From: Actinoplanes oblitus
Lineage (GTDB): Bacteria; Actinomycetota; Actinomycetes; Mycobacteriales; Micromonosporaceae
Length of the DNA stretch: 64,000 nucleotides
Direction: 5' to 3'
Assembly (NCBI RefSeq): GCF_030252345.1
Contig: NZ_CP126980.1
Span: 5,657,501-5,721,500, forward strand
Shown: positions 8,858 to 16,856 of the stretch, piece by piece
Layout of the letters: each line of letters starts with the position of its first letter
Numbering within the stretch: position 1 is the first letter of the stretch
The notes under the pieces: generated by a model
Databases searched by the model: none
Told to the model about the DNA's origin: nothing
What the model saw: only the letters and a program-made list of their open reading frames with translations
Position numbers and translations under genes: made by a program

Positions 8858-10060
8858 ATGCGCCGGGCCGACGCCCTCTCCTTCCTGCTGTTCACCGTCT
8901 TCCTCGACATGCTCGGGCTGGGCCTGATCGTGCCGATCGTGCCCGCCCTGCTGACCGAGCTGACCGCCGATCCGGGCCGGGCGGTCCTCTGGTCCGGGCT
9001 GCTCGGCACCACCTTCGGGCTGCTCCAGTTCGGCGCGTCACCGCTGCTCGGCCGGCTCGCCGACCGCTACGGTCGCCGCCCGGTCCTGCTGCTCTCGCTG
9101 GCCTGCCTCGGCGTCGACTGGCTGGCCCACGCGCTGGCCGGCAGCCCGTGGACGCTGCTGCTCTTCCACGCCGTGGCCGGGGCCTGCGCCGGCACCGGGA
9201 CGGTGGTCAACGCGTACCTCGCCGACGTGACGCCGCCGGAGGGGCGGGCCCGGGCCTACGGTCTGGTGGGCGCCGCCTTCGGCCTCGGGTTCGTGGCCGG
9301 TCCCACGATCGGTGGCCTGCTCGGCGCTGTCGACGTCCGGCTGCCGTTCTTCGCCGCGGCCGCCCTGTCGTTCGCGAACCTCGCCTACGGCCGCCTGATC
9401 CTGCCGGAGTCCCGCCCCGGCGACCGCACCACCCCGCTCACCGCGCGCACCACCAACCCGCTCGGCGCGATCGCCGCGCTCCTGCGCCGCCCGGTGCTCG
9501 GCCGCCTCGCCGGTGCCCGGCTCTGCGCCGACCTGGCCCGGATGATCCAGCAGGCCACCTGGGCGTTCTTCCTGACCTATCGGTTCGCCTGGACCACCAC
9601 GCACGTCGGGCTGGTGATCGCCGCGAGTGCGCTGGCCGGCGCGCTCTTCCAGGCCCGGGCGGTCGGCCCGATCGTCCGCCGGCTCGGCGAGAAGCGGACC
9701 GCCGTCGCCGGCGGCCTGCTGAGCGTCACGGTCTTCGCCGGTACGGCCTTCGCGTCCACCCCCTGGCAGCTCTACGTGCTGCTGGTGGTCGGCGTGCCCG
9801 CCTCGGCCGGCGGCGCGGCGGCCCAGTCCTGGATCTCGGCCACGGCCGGCGCCGGCGAGCAGGGCACGGTGCAGGGCGCGCTGTCCGCGATCGGGGCGGT
9901 GGCCGAGACCGTGGTGCCACTGGCGGCGGGTGCTGCTTTCGGGGCGCTTCTCGCGTACGGAAAACCGGGTTTGATCTTTGTGGTGGCCGCGGCCTGCGCG
10001 GCGACAGCGACCTTGCTGCTCGCCACGACCTCGACGGAGCGGCCACCGATCGGCGCATGA
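8858..10060 (+). CDS. MFS transporter, TCR/Tet (TetA-like) family
   Basis: A 400-residue membrane protein with about twelve hydrophobic segments. TM1 carries the TetA-like pattern FLDMLGLGLIVPIVPALL; motif A is GRLADRYGRRPVL in loop 2-3; TM4-TM5 holds GAAFGLGFVAGPTIGG, the drug/H+ antiporter motif C region. Family knowledge: proton-driven efflux of tetracycline-like or other drugs; the substrate is not readable. ATG at 8858 with GGAGG eight bases upstream. A monocistronic unit preceded by a dyad that may control it. Confidence 0.9.
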   Translation: MRRADALSFLLFTVFLDMLGLGLIVPIVPALLTELTADPGRAVLWSGLLGTTFGLLQFGASPLLGRLADRYGRRPVLLLSLACLGVDWLAHALAGSPWTLLLFHAVAGACAGTGTVVNAYLADVTPPEGRARAYGLVGAAFGLGFVAGPTIGGLLGAVDVRLPFFAAAALSFANLAYGRLILPESRPGDRTTPLTARTTNPLGAIAALLRRPVLGRLAGARLCADLARMIQQATWAFFLTYRFAWTTTHVGLVIAASALAGALFQARAVGPIVRRLGEKRTAVAGGLLSVTVFAGTAFASTPWQLYVLLVVGVPASAGGAAAQSWISATAGAGEQGTVQGALSAIGAVAETVVPLAAGAAFGALLAYGKPGLIFVVAAACAATATLLLATTSTERPPIGA

Positions 10061-10067
10061 TGGTGGC

Positions 10068-10205
10068 ATGCGGGACAGCGAAGCCGCCGGCGACGCCGAC
10101 ATGAAAGCCGTGTCGGCGGCCACCTACGCGTCCACCGCCGGCTACTTCGACGCGCCCCCGGTGCTCGGCTTCGACCTCTCGGAGCCGGCACTCGCCAGGG
10201 CCTGA
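10068..10205 (+). pseudogene. Remnant of a SAM-dependent methyltransferase
   Basis: A 45-residue frame. Its first half (SAATYASTAGYFDAPP) resembles the N-terminus of class I methyltransferases (TYD..ADHFDAP). It then jumps directly to GFDLSEPALARA, which resembles the post-motif-I segment (VDLSEPMLARA). The glycine-rich SAM loop and the rest of the enzyme are missing, so this looks like an internally deleted, truncated gene. No good ribosome-binding site. The identification is inference from a short stretch. Confidence 0.4.
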
Positions 10206-10317
10206 TCAACGCTGCTCTACGCCCTCGCCGGCTCTCGCCATTCCTTTGGAGATCACCTTCAAGATCTTCATTTGCGCAGGTCCGCTGGGGTACGGATCGC
10301 ATGCTCCCGCGCGGGCC

Positions 10318-10364
10318 GAGGGCGGCGATCTGGCCGCTGCGCGTCCACAGCGATCGCCGCCCTC
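10318..10364. terminator. Long inverted repeat, likely terminator
   Basis: GAGGGCGGCGATC (10318-10330) pairs perfectly with GATCGCCGCCCTC (10352-10364) around a 21-base loop that contains a further GCTG/CAGC pair. It lies between the methyltransferase remnant and the immunity-like gene and probably ends transcription from the MFS side. Confidence 0.6.
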
Positions 10365-10516
10365 TTCACTGCCCGTGGCCACTGACGGTCAATTCCACAA
10401 CCCTCGCGGTCCCGGGACAGGGCGTGCTCGCCGTGGCTTCGGGGCGCTCATCCGTCTCGCCGCTCGAACCGCCGTCTCGGGCTCGCGGGTGGAACCGGTA
10501 TTGAAGGATGGGCGGC

Positions 10517-11050
10517 ATGACGGACGATGCCGCGATCGCACTCAGCCTGTCCGAACTCCGAGAAGTCACCGGCTTCGCTGTCGCCTGCGCGCGCCCGGCC
10601 CTGGAGATCTACGAGCGCGAGCACCCGGACGACCCCCGGCCCCGAGCCGCGATCGAGGCCGCGCGGGGTTTCGCCGACGGCGCCAAGCGGACGAAACTCC
10701 TGCGCGACTGCGCCTTCGCCGCCCACCGCGCCGCCCAGGAGTCCCGTGACCTCGGCCGTGCCGCCGCCCATGACGCCGCCCGCGCGGCCGGCCACACCTG
10801 CGGCGCCGCGTTCCTGCACCCGTTGTCCAAGGCCACCCAGGTGATCCACATCCTGGGCGCCGCGGGCAGTACAGCCCGCGCCTGCGAACTGTCCACCGGC
10901 GACCCGGCCGCCGCCCTGGCCCACCTCACCCGGTCCGCCGAACTGGCCTCACCGGCGGTGATCGACGTGCTGAAGCGCTACCCACCCGCCCCGGCCGGCG
11001 GCGGCCGAGTCGGCGAGCTGATCCGCCACCTGGACGCCACCCTCCGCTGA
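10517..11050 (+). CDS. Putative immunity protein (Imm-5-like)
   Basis: A 177-residue soluble helical protein. The segments LSELREVTGFAVACARPALE, YEREHPDDPRPRAAIEAARGF and the Ala-rich helix with CAFAAHRAAQES match the pattern I know from actinobacterial 'putative immunity protein' entries. Family role: presumed neutralisation of a polymorphic toxin, but no toxin gene is adjacent. ATG at 10517 chosen because AAGG sits nine bases upstream; an ATG three codons earlier is possible. Orphan gene; function by family name only. Confidence 0.65.
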   Translation: MTDDAAIALSLSELREVTGFAVACARPALEIYEREHPDDPRPRAAIEAARGFADGAKRTKLLRDCAFAAHRAAQESRDLGRAAAHDAARAAGHTCGAAFLHPLSKATQVIHILGAAGSTARACELSTGDPAAALAHLTRSAELASPAVIDVLKRYPPAPAGGGRVGELIRHLDATLR

Positions 11051-11095
11051 GTCCGGCTGCCGGGCGACCCGTTGCCGGATCGCCCGGTTCAGCCG

Positions 11096-11330
11096 TCAGT
11101 CACGGACGTAATAGTGGCCGTTGGTGTCGTCGAATCTGCCGTCGGCGCGGCAGCACCTGCGGAAACCGCCGCCCGGAACCGCACGGACACGGGTCTTTCC
11201 CACCGAGTTTCTCGATGAGTTCCTTGCCCTGACCGATCACCCGGTCGCCTCGCTTGACCTGGGTCTCGCTAGAGGGAACCCCCGGCGGCGCTTGCTGGTC
11301 GGCTCAAAAGGAAATCTCGTCGCGGTACAT
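11096..11330 (-). pseudogene. Decayed SEC-C zinc-finger protein
   Basis: On the minus strand an ATG with GGAGG upstream begins MYRDEISF, followed by an in-frame TGA (11304-11306). The same frame then runs open through [16 protein letters not shown], a SEC-C motif. At the T-run 11163-11165 an extra T breaks the frame. The shifted frame continues with [19 protein letters not shown] and a stop, which completes the CPCGSG...CC zinc ligands. Two lesions in one short gene argue for a pseudogene rather than a sequencing slip. SEC-C motifs bind zinc in SecA and in many small accessory proteins; the original function is unknown. Confidence 0.6.
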
Positions 11331-11362
11331 GATGGCCTCCTCGTTCGCTGATCGCAGGCACG

Positions 11363-12325
11363 TTAGGCGATCCCCACGCCGTCCCGCGACCGATTTTCAC
11401 GATGCCGGCCCGCATCGACGACCAGTGCCACCTTCCCCCGCACATGACCGGTCTCGACCAGCCGATGCGCGTCCGCGGCCCGGCTCAGCGGCACCGTCTC
11501 CGCCACCTCGACGCGAAGCTGCCCCGCCGACCACAGCCGGGTCAGCTCGTCCAGCTTCGCCACCGACCGCTGGGTGCCGATCCGGCGGATACCGAGCTCC
11601 GCGGACCGAGCCCAGTCAGCGATCGTCACGATCCGCTCCGTCCCGCCAAGCAGCTCCACCGAGGCGTCCAGCGCGTCACCACCGATCGCGTCGAGCACAC
11701 AGGTGACACCCTGGGGTGCCGCCGCCCGCACCCGGTCGGCCAGTCCCGGCCCGTAGGTGACCGGAACCGCACCCAGCGACAGCAGATATTCATGGTTGCG
11801 CTCGCTGGCCGTACCGACCACCCGCGCCCCGCGGGCCACCGCCAACTGGACGGCGAACGATCCCACCCCGCCGGCCGCCGCGTGAATCAGCAGCGTGTCC
11901 CGCGGCCCGACGCCCAGCTCGTCAAGCGCCGTGTACGCCGTCTGCCCGGAAGCCGTCAGCACCCCCGCCTCCGCCCACGACATCTTCTCCGGTTTCCGGC
12001 CCACCTGGTCGGCGGCGACCACTACCGCGTCGGCGTACCCCTCCAGCGTGAGAAAAGCGATCACCTCGTCCCCCGCCGCGAAGTCGGTCACCCCGTCGCC
12101 CACCCGCTCGACAACCCCCGCCACCTCGTTGCCGAGCCGGATCGGAAAGGGCAGCGGCCGATACTTCGCGAACTCGCCCCGCCGGGTGGCGCAGTCGACC
12201 GGCTGCACCCCCGCCGACCGCACCCTGATCAGCACCTGCCCGGTACCGGGCACCGGGTCGGGCACCTCCACGAGACGTAGCACCTCCGGTCCCCCGAACT
12301 CGTCGAACACCACGATCTTCGCCAT
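11363..12325 (-). CDS. NADP-dependent MDR-family oxidoreductase (quinone reductase-like)
   Basis: A 320-residue medium-chain reductase. The N-terminal GroES-like half (FDEFGGPEVLRLVEVPDP) lacks the zinc cysteines of alcohol dehydrogenases. The Rossmann half carries AAAGGVGSFAVQLA for cofactor binding, typical of zeta-crystallin-like quinone or enone reductases. Reaction inferred: NADPH-dependent reduction of quinones or activated alkenes. The ATG at 12325 has GGAGG six bases upstream; an upstream in-frame start without such a site was rejected. Apparently monocistronic. Confidence 0.88.
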   Translation of the reverse strand: MAKIVVFDEFGGPEVLRLVEVPDPVPGTGQVLIRVRSAGVQPVDCATRRGEFAKYRPLPFPIRLGNEVAGVVERVGDGVTDFAAGDEVIAFLTLEGYADAVVVAADQVGRKPEKMSWAEAGVLTASGQTAYTALDELGVGPRDTLLIHAAAGGVGSFAVQLAVARGARVVGTASERNHEYLLSLGAVPVTYGPGLADRVRAAAPQGVTCVLDAIGGDALDASVELLGGTERIVTIADWARSAELGIRRIGTQRSVAKLDELTRLWSAGQLRVEVAETVPLSRAADAHRLVETGHVRGKVALVVDAGRHRENRSRDGVGIA

Positions 12326-12392
12326 CTGCCCTCCACCGGCGCAGCCCTCGTCCACGGTCGGCAGCACCGTAAAACCTCAACGCCGGTTGAGC

Positions 12393-12683
12393 TCAAGGGA
12401 CAAATCGCCAGTACCGGTGCGCGTAGAAAACGGTCAGGCCCAGACCCCCGGTGATCGCCACGGCGAGGACCGCGGCGGCCGGCACCCGGCCGCTGATCCG
12501 CCCGCCGGCCCAGCCACCGCTCACCGCGCCGATCAGCACCGCCACGATCCCCCGTCCCCACGAACACGGTGACCGCGGCCAGGCCGGCCGCCGACGCGAG
12601 GATGTTCTTGCGGGCGTTGACCCGCCGCGCGCCGGTGACCGGCCCGAGCGCGAGTACCGCCACTGCCGCACCATCCGGCCTCC
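12393..12683 (-). pseudogene. C-terminal remnant of a TauE/SafE sulfite exporter-like protein
   Basis: Two frames join to give the last third of a TauE/SafE permease. The first reads GARRVNARKNILASAAG, then a hydrophobic stretch; after a frame change in the G-run near 12547-12552 it continues with AVLIGAVSGGWAGGRISGRV and a closing membrane segment. The family's GG.lGarl signature is visible. The N-terminal membrane helices and a few residues at the frame change are missing. No intact copy lies in the window. Confidence 0.5.
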
Positions 12684-12723
12684 CCTTTAATGACAGATGC
12701 GACCATCGACGAAGGGAACCACC

Positions 12724-13581
12724 ATGACCGTCGCTGACAGCGGCAGCATCTCGCTCGGCGGGAAGACGGTGCACCGCCTGGGCTTCGGCGCGATGCGGAT
12801 CACCGGGACCGGGGTCTGGGGACCGCCGCGGGATCGGGACGAGGCGATCCGGGTGCTGCGGGAGGCGGTCCGGCTCGGGGTCACCTTCATCGACACGGCC
12901 GATTCGTACGGGCCGGAGGTCTCCGAGGAGCTGATCCGCGAGGCACTGCACGACGGCCGGGGTTACGGTGCCGTGGTCGTCGCCACCAAGGGCGGTTTCA
13001 CCCGCCCCGGACCCGGCCAGTGGGTGGCCCGCGGTGACGCCGGCTACCTGCGGCAGTGCCTGGAGGGCTCGCTGCGCCGGCTCGGCGTCGACACCATCGA
13101 CCTGTGGCAGCTGCACCGGATCGACTCGCGTACGCCCCGCGCCGAGCAGTTCGCGGCACTCCGGTCGTTCCTGGACGAGGGCCTGGTCACCCAGGTCGGG
13201 CTCTCCGAGGTGGACATCGAGGACGTACGCGAGGCGCAGGCCGCCGGGGTGCCCATCGCGTCGGTGCAGAACCGGTACAACCTCGGTGACCGGCGCGCCG
13301 AGCAGCTGCTGGACTTCTGCACCGAGCAGGGCATCGCCTTCATCCCGTGGGCCCCGGTCGACGCCGGTGCCCTCGCGCGGCCGGGCGGTCCGCTCGACCG
13401 GGTGGCCGCGGCGCACCCGGGCGTGACCACCGGCCAGTTGGCCCTGGCCTGGCTGCTGCGCCGTTCGCCGGTGATGGTGCCGATCCCGGGCACGTCGTCG
13501 GTGGCACACCTCACCGAGAACCTGAAGGCCGCCGACGTACACCTGACCGACGAGGAGTTCGCCTCGCTCACCGCTGCCTGA
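12724..13581 (+). CDS. Aldo/keto reductase
   Basis: A 285-residue TIM-barrel oxidoreductase. GFGAMRITG opens the barrel. The catalytic Asp-Tyr pair is in FIDTADSYG, the Lys in VATKGGF and the His in LWQLHRID; the NADPH site is near [13 protein letters not shown]. Members reduce aldehydes and ketones with NADPH; substrate unknown. ATG at 12724 with AAGGGA upstream. Nearest neighbour is a divergent decayed TauE/SafE gene. Confidence 0.92.
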   Translation: MTVADSGSISLGGKTVHRLGFGAMRITGTGVWGPPRDRDEAIRVLREAVRLGVTFIDTADSYGPEVSEELIREALHDGRGYGAVVVATKGGFTRPGPGQWVARGDAGYLRQCLEGSLRRLGVDTIDLWQLHRIDSRTPRAEQFAALRSFLDEGLVTQVGLSEVDIEDVREAQAAGVPIASVQNRYNLGDRRAEQLLDFCTEQGIAFIPWAPVDAGALARPGGPLDRVAAAHPGVTTGQLALAWLLRRSPVMVPIPGTSSVAHLTENLKAADVHLTDEEFASLTAA

Positions 13582-13681
13582 CAGCTCCGCACCCAGCGGC
13601 CGGCCGTCTCTCCGGGCGCCCGTTCGGTACCGGCTCGATCCGCCAGCCCGGCTTCACCCGATCGTGAGTTCAGTCGATGCT

Positions 13682-13703
13682 GAATACAGACTCTGCTGTA
13701 CTC
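13682..13703. promoter_or_regulatory. Dyad upstream of the CmtR-like regulator
   Basis: GAATACAG (13682-13689) and CTGTACTC (13696-13703) form an 8-base dyad with one mismatch and a 6-base spacer, nine bases before the regulator start. Position and symmetry suggest the metal-responsive operator of the regulator/efflux unit. Confidence 0.5.
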
Positions 13704-13711
13704 TCGGTCGG

Positions 13712-14041
13712 GTGGAGGCGGTAGCCCATGCCGAGGTACTGGCCAGATTCGGTCACGCGCTGTCGGACGCGACCCGGACCCGGCTGCTGCTCGCGCTGCG
13801 CGACGCGCCCGGCTACCCGGCCGAGCTCGCCGACCTGCTCGGCGTGACCCGGCAGAACCTCTCGAACCACCTCGCCTGCCTGCGCGGCTGCGGCCTGGTC
13901 GTGGCCGTCCCGCAGGGCCGCCGGACCCGCTACGAGCTGGCCGACCCGCGGATCCGCCACGCGCTCGACGACCTGCTCGGCCTGGCCCTGGCCGTCGATC
14001 CGGCCGCCTGCCCGGCCCCCACCGGCCAGGATTACCACTGA
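13712..14041 (+). CDS. cmtR: CmtR-like ArsR-family Cd(II)/Pb(II)-sensing repressor
   Basis: A 109-residue winged helix closely resembling mycobacterial CmtR. The recognition helix ends NLSNHLACLRGCGLVV with C56 and C60, and a third Cys (C100, DPAACPAP) lies near the C-terminus. These match the three Cys ligands of CmtR (C57, C61, C102). Role inferred: represses the downstream CDF exporter until cadmium or lead binds. GTG at 13712 chosen because an upstream ATG would overlap the operator dyad. Its TGA stop shares one base with the start of the tiny downstream ORF. Confidence 0.82.
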   Translation: MEAVAHAEVLARFGHALSDATRTRLLLALRDAPGYPAELADLLGVTRQNLSNHLACLRGCGLVVAVPQGRRTRYELADPRIRHALDDLLGLALAVDPAACPAPTGQDYH

Positions 14042-14199
14042 TGACCACGGCACACGGAACGAAACCGGCTCATCAGCGCGGCACACGGATCGCGACCGAC
14101 CCGATGAGCACGGCACATGGAGCGAAACCGGCTCATGAGCGCGGCACACGCAACGAGACCGAGCCGACGAGCACGGCACACGGAGGGGAACAGGGCTGA
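14041..14199 (+). CDS. 52-residue repeat peptide coupled between regulator and metal exporter
   Basis: A small frame starts at ATG 14041, sharing one base with the regulator's TGA, and ends in TGA at 14197-14199, sharing one base with the exporter's ATG. It encodes 2.4 copies of a 21-residue unit (S/T-TAHG-x-KPAH-x-RGTR-xxT-x-P), visible in DNA as a 63-bp tandem repeat made of two 31-32 bp half units. Histidines recur in TAHG and PAH. I do not recognise it. It could be a metal-binding peptide, or merely a coding leader that couples exporter translation to the regulator. Double TGATG coupling supports real translation. Confidence 0.55.
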   Translation: MTTAHGTKPAHQRGTRIATDPMSTAHGAKPAHERGTRNETEPTSTAHGGEQG

Positions 14200-15227
14200 T
14201 GGGCGGCCAGCACGGGCACGATGGACACGGCCACGGTCAGCACGGGCACGGGCACGGGCACGGGCACGAGCACGGCGGGCATGGTCATGGACACGGCGGG
14301 CACGGTCACGGGGTTCGCGCCGACGCCGACCGCCGCTGGCTGGTCGGCGCGCTCGGCCTGATCACCGTCTTCATGGCCGGCGAGGTGGTCGTGGGCCTGA
14401 TCGCCGGTTCCCTGGCGCTGCTCTCCGACGCCGCGCACATGCTCACCGACGCCGCGGCGATCGTCCTGGCCCTGATCGCGATGCGGCTGGCGGCCCGCCC
14501 GCCGCGCGGCGGTTTCACCTACGGCCTGAAGCGCGCCGAAATCCTTTCCGCCCAGGCCAACGGCCTTTCCCTGCTGCTACTCGGCGGCTGGCTGGCCTAC
14601 GAGGCCGTGCACCGCCTGATCGACCCGCCCGAGGTGGCCGGCGGCCTGGTCCTGGCCACCGCCGCGGTCGGCGTGGTGGTCAACATCGCAGCCGCCTGGT
14701 GCCTGTCCCGCGCCAACCGCACCAGCCTCAACGTCGAGGGCGCCTTCCAGCACATCCTCAACGACCTGTTCGCCTTCATCGCCACCCTGATCGCCGGCGT
14801 GATCATGGTGCTGACCGGCTTCACCCGCGCCGACGCGATCGCCTCGCTCATCGTCGTGGCCCTGATGGCCGTAGCCGGCGTCCGCCTGCTCCGCGATTCC
14901 GGCCGGGTCCTGCTGGAGGCCGCCCCGCCCGGCGTCGACGTGGACGCCATCGGCGCCGAACTCGCCGCCGTCCCGGCCGTCACCGAGATCCACGACCTGC
15001 ACCTGTGGCAGATCACTTCCGGTCAGACCGCCCTGTCCGCCCACGTCCTGGTAGCCGACCACGCCGACTGCCACCACATCCGCCACACCCTGGAATACCT
15101 CCTCCGCGACGGCCACCAGATCCGCCACACCACCCTCCAGGTAGACCACGCCGCCGACGCCTCCCCCCACCCCGAACCCCACTGCGACGAGTCCCACGGC
15201 CCGACCCACCGCAGCACCCCCGCTTGA
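14199..15227 (+). CDS. Cation diffusion facilitator, CzcD/ZitB-like metal exporter
   Basis: A 342-residue membrane protein of the CDF family. Residues 1-38 are a His/Gly-rich metal-binding tail. Six membrane segments follow, with transport-site residues D77, H80-D84 (HMLTD) in TM2 and H185-D189 (HILND) in TM5. A cytoplasmic ferredoxin-like domain (VTEIHDLHLWQI) and a His-rich C-terminus close it. Family function: proton-coupled export of Zn, Cd or similar ions. The start overlaps the preceding tiny ORF, making a regulator-peptide-exporter unit probably induced by cadmium or lead. Confidence 0.92.
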   Translation: MGGQHGHDGHGHGQHGHGHGHGHEHGGHGHGHGGHGHGVRADADRRWLVGALGLITVFMAGEVVVGLIAGSLALLSDAAHMLTDAAAIVLALIAMRLAARPPRGGFTYGLKRAEILSAQANGLSLLLLGGWLAYEAVHRLIDPPEVAGGLVLATAAVGVVVNIAAAWCLSRANRTSLNVEGAFQHILNDLFAFIATLIAGVIMVLTGFTRADAIASLIVVALMAVAGVRLLRDSGRVLLEAAPPGVDVDAIGAELAAVPAVTEIHDLHLWQITSGQTALSAHVLVADHADCHHIRHTLEYLLRDGHQIRHTTLQVDHAADASPHPEPHCDESHGPTHRSTPA

Positions 15228-15261
15228 CCCCTGCCACGGCCCTGACCAGCAATAGCCAAAC

Positions 15262-15450
15262 CCGGCTGGCCCGCACGGCCCCTTCCCGCACCCCGACACC
15301 ACCACCACAACCAGCCGCGAACCCCCGGCTGGCACCCACGGTGCTATCCCGGGCCCCGACACCACCACCACGACCAGCCGCAAACCCCCGGCTGGCACCC
15401 ACGGTGGTATCCCGGGTGCGGATAGGACCGTCAGGACGAGCCGGGCGGTG
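15262..15450. repeat. Three tandem copies of a decayed 63-bp palindromic repeat
   Basis: Unit starts at 15262, 15325 and 15388 are exactly 63 bases apart, each opening CCGGCTGGC. The unit matches the array inside the AtuA-like gene (20814-21065): ...CACGGTGGTATCCCGGG...ACCACCACCA..ACCAGCCGC...CCC. The central palindrome is degraded. It lies in the spacer between convergent genes (CDF exporter and acyl-CoA dehydrogenase). The remaining spacer (15228-15261, 15451-15712) shows nothing recognisable. Confidence 0.8.
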
Positions 15451-15712
15451 CGGCGCCGGGCGGGTGGCGTTGGCGGGCGTGGGGCGTACCGGGAATGTCG
15501 GACATCGATCGGCAGCGGGCTGCGGACCGTAAGGCATCGGGCACTGGATCTGGCCAGGATGGCGGCGGACCGCGACTGGCGGCCGAGACCGTGACCAGCA
15601 GCCCTGTGGCCTGGCAGACAGACCGGAACCAACCACGGACCTCGAGCGACCGACCAGAGCCGCACCCGGCTGCACGGGCGGCGCCGGGCGGGATGGTCCG
15701 CCTGAGGTGGGG

Positions 15713-16855
15713 TCAGTAGGAGCGGGGCAGGCCGAGAGAGAACTGGGCGACGAAGTTGAGGGCCATCTCCCGGCTAACCGGGGCGAGCCGGGTCAGGCGG
15801 GACGTCGCGAGAGCCTGGACCAGGCCGTACTCGTTGGCGAGGCCGTTGCCGCCGTGGGTCTGGATGGCCTGGTCGACGGCGGCGCAGACCGCCTCGCCGG
15901 CCGCGTACTTCGCCATGTTGGCGGCCTCGCCCGCGGCCTTCAGGTCGCCGGCGGCGTGCAGGGCGGCGGCCTTCTGGGTGAGCAGGCGGGCGGCCTCGAT
16001 CTCCACGTGCAGCTTGGCGAGCGGGTGGCTGATCGCCTGGTGGGCGCCGATCGGGACGCCCCAAACCTGGCGTTCGCCCGCATAGCCGACGGCCTTGCGC
16101 AGGGCCCAGCGAGCCATGCCCGTCGCCGACGACGCGGCCATGATGCGTTCCGGGTTGAGGCCGGCGAAGAGCTGATCGAAACCGGCCTCCTCGCTGCCGA
16201 TCAGCGCGTCCGCGGGCAGCCGGACCTCGTCGAGGAAGAGGGTGAACTGGTCCTCCGGGGCGACCAGCCCCATGTCGATCTTCTGGTAGCTGAAGCCGGG
16301 GGCGTCGACCGGCACCATGAACAGCGAGGGGCGCTTGCCGACCCGGGCCACCACCAGGACGTAGGACGCCTCGTCGACCCCACTGATGTAGGTCTTCCCG
16401 CCGGTGAGGATCCAGTCGTCGCCGTCCCGGCGGGCCCGGGTGGCGATCTGGTGGGTGTTCGATCCGGCGTCCGGTTCGGTGATGCCGAAGACGTAGGTGG
16501 CCGAGCCGTCGGCGATGCCGGGCAGCCAGCGCCGCTGCTGCGCCTCGGTGCCGAACTGGGCGATCACCGTGCCGACGATGGCCGGCGAGACCACCATGAG
16601 CAGCAGCGGACAGCCCGCGGTGGCCAGTTCCTCCAGGACCGCGGCCAGGTCGCCGATCTCCCCGCCGCCACCGCCGTACTGTTCCGGAATGGACACCCCG
16701 AGGTAGCCGAGGGCCGCCGCCTCCTGCCACAGCTCGGTGGTCTTCCGGCCCTCCCGGGCAGCCGCGTAGAAATAGGACTCGCCGTATTTCTGGCCCAGCC
16801 GGGCGACGGCCTCGCGCAGCTCCCGACGCTCCGCGGACTCGACAAAAGCGGTCAT
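15713..16855 (-). CDS. Acyl-CoA dehydrogenase
   Basis: A 380-residue FAD enzyme that oxidises acyl-CoA to enoyl-CoA. Seen: an N-terminal helical domain (LGYLGVSIPEQYGG), the central beta-domain signature FGITEPDAGSNTHQ with WILTGGKTYISG, and C-terminal helices with GERQVWG, AQAIQTHGGNGLANE-like segments and the closing RLAPVSREM. Last gene of the minus-strand operon; its ATG overlaps the stop of the biotin carboxylase gene. In the Atu/Liu pathways such an enzyme makes the substrate of the carboxylase. Confidence 0.9.
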   Translation of the reverse strand: MTAFVESAERRELREAVARLGQKYGESYFYAAAREGRKTTELWQEAAALGYLGVSIPEQYGGGGGEIGDLAAVLEELATAGCPLLLMVVSPAIVGTVIAQFGTEAQQRRWLPGIADGSATYVFGITEPDAGSNTHQIATRARRDGDDWILTGGKTYISGVDEASYVLVVARVGKRPSLFMVPVDAPGFSYQKIDMGLVAPEDQFTLFLDEVRLPADALIGSEEAGFDQLFAGLNPERIMAASSATGMARWALRKAVGYAGERQVWGVPIGAHQAISHPLAKLHVEIEAARLLTQKAAALHAAGDLKAAGEAANMAKYAAGEAVCAAVDQAIQTHGGNGLANEYGLVQALATSRLTRLAPVSREMALNFVAQFSLGLPRSY

Positions 16856-16856
16856 C

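Noticed and set aside
11304..11306. In-frame TGA as a selenocysteine codon in the SEC-C gene
   Set aside because: No selenocysteine insertion-like hairpin is evident, and a second lesion in the same gene points to decay.
13044..14048. Minus-strand frame over aldo/keto reductase and regulator genes
   Set aside because: Arg/Gly/Ser-rich product and overlap with two well-supported plus-strand genes.
15262..15450. Transposon end or insertion sequence
   Set aside because: No transposase frame or terminal inverted repeats; the units are short direct repeats with an internal palindrome.
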